Assembly: GCF_013911645.1 (NCBI RefSeq)
Contig: NZ_JACESV010000004.1
Span: forward strand, 124,001 to 188,000
Direction: 5' to 3'
Origin: Allomuricauda sp.
GTDB lineage: Bacteria > Bacteroidota > Bacteroidia > Flavobacteriales > Flavobacteriaceae
Length of the DNA: 64,000 nt
In this document: piece after piece, positions 61,138-64,000 of the stretch
Layout of the letters: each line of letters starts with the position of its first letter
Numbering within the stretch: position 1 is the stretch's first letter
Position numbers and translations under genes: made by a program
The notes under the pieces: model-generated
Seen by the model: only the letters and a program-made list of their open reading frames with translations
Databases searched by the model: none
Told to the model about the DNA's origin: nothing

Positions 61138-61182
61138 AAGAACGCTTCACCTAAGTTTTAACCCTTAACACTTTACCTAAAA

Positions 61183-62241
61183 ATGCTAAACCTATATTCC
61201 GCCCAAATCGAAAGCATTTCGCTTCACCGTGTTGGCAATAAAAGTAAAAACGAATCCGCTTTTTTGTCCGCAGAGCCTTTTTCGCTCAACGATGAAATGG
61301 CCGGTTTGCTGAAGGAATATTTCTTTAAGCCTTTCAGGGAAAAGGAGGAAAACTATTATAAGTTCAATCACGAAGTGGACGTGGAATTCAACGAGGTTTG
61401 TACAGCGGTCACGGAAATTTTCGAAAACCCATCCGACAACCACAGGCTTTCCAAAAAAATAACTACACACCTTTTTGAGCAATCCAACCACCCGCATATA
61501 AAAAGTGGGGAAGTTTATGTGGTGCATTTTTCGGATATGGTCATCGACAACCAAAAAACGGATGCGGTGGGTATTTTTAAAAGCGAGTTGAAGCACGATT
61601 TTCTTCAATTTGAAGAGAACGAACATAATTTGGAGATCTTGATTCGACAAGGCATCAACATCAATAAGCTTGACAAGGGGTGTATTGTATTCAACATCAA
61701 CAAAGAAGAAGGATTTAAAGTTCTTTCCGTAGATAGCAACCGTTATGACGCAAAATACTGGCTGGAAAACTTTTTGGGAGTGTTGCCATTGACCGATGAC
61801 AACTTCTACACAAAGAATTACCTTAAATTCTGTCAAAACTTTGCAAAAGATGTGGTTTTGCCTGCCGAGGACAAGCAACAGGAAGTCATGTTCATGAACC
61901 GTGCTGTGAATCACTTTGCCAAAAACGACAATTTTGAAGAGACCTCATTCTTGAACGAGGTCATGGAAAACCCAGAGCTTATCCCTGAGTTTAAGCACTA
62001 CAAAGTAGAGAAGGGACCCAAATACAGCATTGAGGACGTTTCCAATTTTGATATTGCGAACAAGGCCGTGAGCGATGCCCGTAAAAAAATAAAGAACGTC
62101 ATTAATCTGGACACCAACATTCAGATAAAAATGGATTTCATCAACCCGGAATCCGCGGAAAAATTTGTGGAAAAAGGTTGGGACGAGGAACGGCAGATGT
62201 ATTACTACCTTGTTTATTTCAACAAGGAACAGAAAAGTTAG
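61183..62241 (+). CDS. nucleoid-associated protein NdpA/YejK
   Basis: A 352-residue protein of the NdpA (37-kDa nucleoid protein) family. It shows the family's N-terminal FSLNDEMAGLLKEYFFKPFREKEENYYKFNH and the central VVHFSDMVIDNQKTDAVGIFKSELKHDFLQFEENE and LDKGCIVFNINKEEGFKVLSVD. NdpA proteins associate with the nucleoid, and their exact activity is unclear. It follows the pRiA4b-like gene by 45 bp and ends sharing TTAG with the convergent unknown gene. Confidence 0.85.
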   Translation: MLNLYSAQIESISLHRVGNKSKNESAFLSAEPFSLNDEMAGLLKEYFFKPFREKEENYYKFNHEVDVEFNEVCTAVTEIFENPSDNHRLSKKITTHLFEQSNHPHIKSGEVYVVHFSDMVIDNQKTDAVGIFKSELKHDFLQFEENEHNLEILIRQGININKLDKGCIVFNINKEEGFKVLSVDSNRYDAKYWLENFLGVLPLTDDNFYTKNYLKFCQNFAKDVVLPAEDKQQEVMFMNRAVNHFAKNDNFEETSFLNEVMENPELIPEFKHYKVEKGPKYSIEDVSNFDIANKAVSDARKKIKNVINLDTNIQIKMDFINPESAEKFVEKGWDEERQMYYYLVYFNKEQKS

Positions 62242-63314
62242 AATTTCTTCTCTATAATCTCTCGCATACTTACATCCTCGTAGTTTCGCTTCACAAAATC
62301 CAGGGCGTGGATCAATACCTCTCCCATGGTGTTGCTGTCCCTAAAATTAATGTCTCCCGTTAGCTCCAACAATTGAGTTTTAAGCATTTCTATATTTTCT
62401 GGCGGGGCAATGGTGTCTTCTTTGCATACATCCAATAGTCGCTTAAGTCTTCTACCCCAGCTCAATATTCTTTTGGCAATAATGGAACGCTCCTCTACAA
62501 TATACTGGTTTACGGAATCAATGGTCAATTTATCCTGGACCAAATCGACCATGGTTTTGTTCTCCTTAAAAAATTGGGGGCGGTACACTTTTATTTTTCC
62601 TTCATAACATTGTTGGTCAAAATCTATGGCCCTTATCTTATAGACCACACTATCAAAATCGTGAGTAGGAACTATAACATAGTTATAGGAACGCATATCG
62701 CCCAGCAAACGAATCATACATCGTTCGTTAAATTTCACGAACTCCTTGGCAATCTGTGCTTTATCAAACTCGGTACACTTGGGCAGATTTTTCTTCATAA
62801 AAACATCCCCTGGTATACCAACAATGTGTTCTTCTATCAAGGTATTTTCGTAAATCACAAAATTGAGGTTGTACGGAGATAGCATGTGTTCGAGCTCCAA
62901 GCCATATACGCGGGATGCATCTGTCTTTTTTACATAGAACAGGGTATAGTTATCGTTCAAAATGTTACGCACCTTTATTCTAAAAGGTTTGGAGTTCCCA
63001 AAAGTGCAATAGTCCACATAATCTACATTTAAATAGGGGAAAATGGAATCACTGCCATCCGAAACAAAGTTGGAATACACCCGTTTTAACGCAAGATCGA
63101 TCTCATCGCGGTCGAACTCTGGATAAAACACCCTTACCCAAAGGGTATCCTCATCATTGGCATCGTACACGGCTACACTTCCCGAAAACCGAAGCAGGTC
63201 ATCATAATGGATGGGAATCTCTATTTTTCGATTGTAATATTTCAAATATTTATCCAAATCCTTGCTTATGGGATAGGCAGGTTTCTTTTTCGACATCAAT
63301 TTTTCTTCCGACAT
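62238..63314 (-). CDS. unrecognised protein with kinase-like catalytic motifs
   Basis: A 358-residue soluble protein from ATG 63314 (MSEEKLMSKKKPAYPISKDLDKYLKYYNRKIEIPIHYDDLLRF). I do not recognise a named family. It contains a set resembling the active site of protein-kinase-like enzymes: IYENTLIEEHIVGIPGDVF (hinge-like), then LLGDMRSYNYVI at about residue 203-214, a D-x4-N catalytic loop, followed by YKIRAIDFDQQ, where the Asp pair would bind metal. A Gly-rich loop is not evident. The C-terminal 120 residues are helical. Function as a kinase is inference. Confidence 0.5.
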   Translation of the reverse strand: MSEEKLMSKKKPAYPISKDLDKYLKYYNRKIEIPIHYDDLLRFSGSVAVYDANDEDTLWVRVFYPEFDRDEIDLALKRVYSNFVSDGSDSIFPYLNVDYVDYCTFGNSKPFRIKVRNILNDNYTLFYVKKTDASRVYGLELEHMLSPYNLNFVIYENTLIEEHIVGIPGDVFMKKNLPKCTEFDKAQIAKEFVKFNERCMIRLLGDMRSYNYVIVPTHDFDSVVYKIRAIDFDQQCYEGKIKVYRPQFFKENKTMVDLVQDKLTIDSVNQYIVEERSIIAKRILSWGRRLKRLLDVCKEDTIAPPENIEMLKTQLLELTGDINFRDSNTMGEVLIHALDFVKRNYEDVSMREIIEKKF

Positions 63315-63391
63315 TGTATTCAATTATTTGTAACAAATTGCAATATACTTCGTCAAGTTAGTATAAACCATTCAAAAAACGATAGCATATC

Positions 63392-64000
63392 TTGGAAACA
63401 ATACTAACCGTTAACCATCTTACCAAAAAATTTGGTTATCTCACTGCAGTCAACGACCTCTCCTTTACTATTGAGAAGGGGAATGTTTATGGCATCTTGG
63501 GACCCAATGGAAGTGGCAAGTCCACAACCTTGGGTATCATTCTAAATGTTGTAAACCGTACTTCAGGTGATTTTAGCTGGTTCGATGGAACCACATCAAC
63601 CCACGACGCCTTAAAAAAGGTTGGCGCCATTATTGAACGCCCCAATTTTTATCCGTACATGAACGCCATCCAGAATTTAAGACTGGTTTGCAAAATAAAA
63701 AATGTGCCGGAAACCAAAATTCAAGAAAAACTGGAATTGGTGGGGCTGTGGGACCGTCGCAACAGCAAATTCAAGACTTATTCGCTGGGTATGAAACAAC
63801 GCATGGCCATTGCCTCTGCGCTGCTCAACGACCCTGAAATATTGATTTTGGACGAGCCTACCAATGGCTTAGATCCTCAGGGGATCCATCAGATACGGGA
63901 AATCATCAAGAAAATTGCAAGTCAAGGCACCACTATTCTATTAGCCTCCCACCTATTGGACGAAGTAGAGAAGGTATGTTCGCACGTCATCATTCTTCGC
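63392..64000 (+). CDS. ABC transporter ATP-binding protein (cut by window end)
   Basis: The frame is open from TTG 63392 to the last base. It reads METILTVNHLTKKFGYLTAVNDLSFTIEKG, Walker A GILGPNGSGKSTTLGIIL near residue 40, KTYSLGMKQRMAIASALL signature, Walker B ILILDEPTNGLDPQG and the H-loop LLASHLLDEVEKVCSHV. The sequence resembles bacitracin/natA-type exporters whose permease gene usually follows. An in-frame stop three codons upstream leaves TTG as the only start. It is divergent from the kinase-like gene, with 77 bp between them. Confidence 0.92.
   Translation, partial: METILTVNHLTKKFGYLTAVNDLSFTIEKGNVYGILGPNGSGKSTTLGIILNVVNRTSGDFSWFDGTTSTHDALKKVGAIIERPNFYPYMNAIQNLRLVCKIKNVPETKIQEKLELVGLWDRRNSKFKTYSLGMKQRMAIASALLNDPEILILDEPTNGLDPQGIHQIREIIKKIASQGTTILLASHLLDEVEKVCSHVIILR

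Noticed and set aside
1..64000. tRNA or rRNA genes and prophage genes
   Set aside because: I looked for tRNA cloverleaf signatures, rRNA blocks and phage structural genes while reading the intergenic gaps and found none; a tRNAscan run would be decisive.

Overview
The window is a stretch of chromosome from a member of the Flavobacteriaceae (Bacteroidota), probably a marine genus close to Muricauda/Flagellimonas. The family assignment rests on gene content and signals: the paired DUF368 transporters, DUF349 protein, DUF5606, DUF4105 and CCC-motif membrane proteins, a Bacteroidota-length SecA, a 6S RNA of the Flavo-1 type beside rny, and many promoters with the Bacteroidota -7 box TAnnTTTG. The genus is a guess. 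The region is mostly housekeeping and accessory core genes. I see no prophage, CRISPR array, tRNA or rRNA. Two short non-autonomous transposable elements and several palindromic intergenic repeats are the only mobile-looking DNA.

Layout. 1-9.5 kb: end of a Fur regulator, purA, dps with a CRP/FNR-like operator, an OstA/LptA-like envelope protein, a class III aminotransferase, then a TPR protein, two DUF368 polyprenyl-phosphate transporters and aroE. 9.6-14.7 kb: a DUF349 protein facing a minus-strand CBS protein, and a minus-strand division/RNA unit (coiled-coil protein, zapA, 6S RNA, rny). 14.8-20.9 kb: M23 peptidase, cysteine desulfurase, small secreted proteins, an Smr protein, and a DUF2752/CCC-motif membrane gene group. 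20.9-31.6 kb: recQ facing away from kdsD-tatC-cmd-lptB, the first transposable element, pssA, a DUF4105 protein, an ABC-F ATPase, a shortened methyltransferase-like protein and a cobalamin adenosyltransferase. 31.7-41.4 kb: DUF2795 protein, secA, an orphan histidine kinase, two very small proteins, msrA, a three-gene ECF sigma/anti-sigma/DUF4097 operon, and ohr.

41.6-64 kb: meaB followed by the second transposable element, a lipid-linked glycosyltransferase module (GT2, flippase-like, GT39, PAP2), MATE pump, mazG, an SGNH hydrolase plus GH20 hexosaminidase pair, DUF5606-def-ruvX, dapD, three glycosyltransferases, then tsaC-like, CCA nucleotidyltransferase, ctaA, a pRiA4b-like protein, ndpA, an unrecognised kinase-like protein, and the start of an ABC transporter ATPase cut by the window edge.

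How the genes work together. A strong envelope theme runs through the window: kdsD (Kdo synthesis), lptB and the OstA-like protein (LPS transport), the DUF368 pair (recycling of the C55 carrier lipid), PAP2, GT2 and GT39 enzymes (lipid-linked sugar transfer), pssA, secA and tatC. Several convergent gene pairs share their stop codons. Several genes (kdsD, meaB, ruvX and the terminal ABC gene) appear to start with TTG. The most unusual observations are the two transposable elements placed exactly on stop codons, the kinase-like motif set in the protein at 62238-63314, and the methyltransferase relative that has lost its SAM-binding core.
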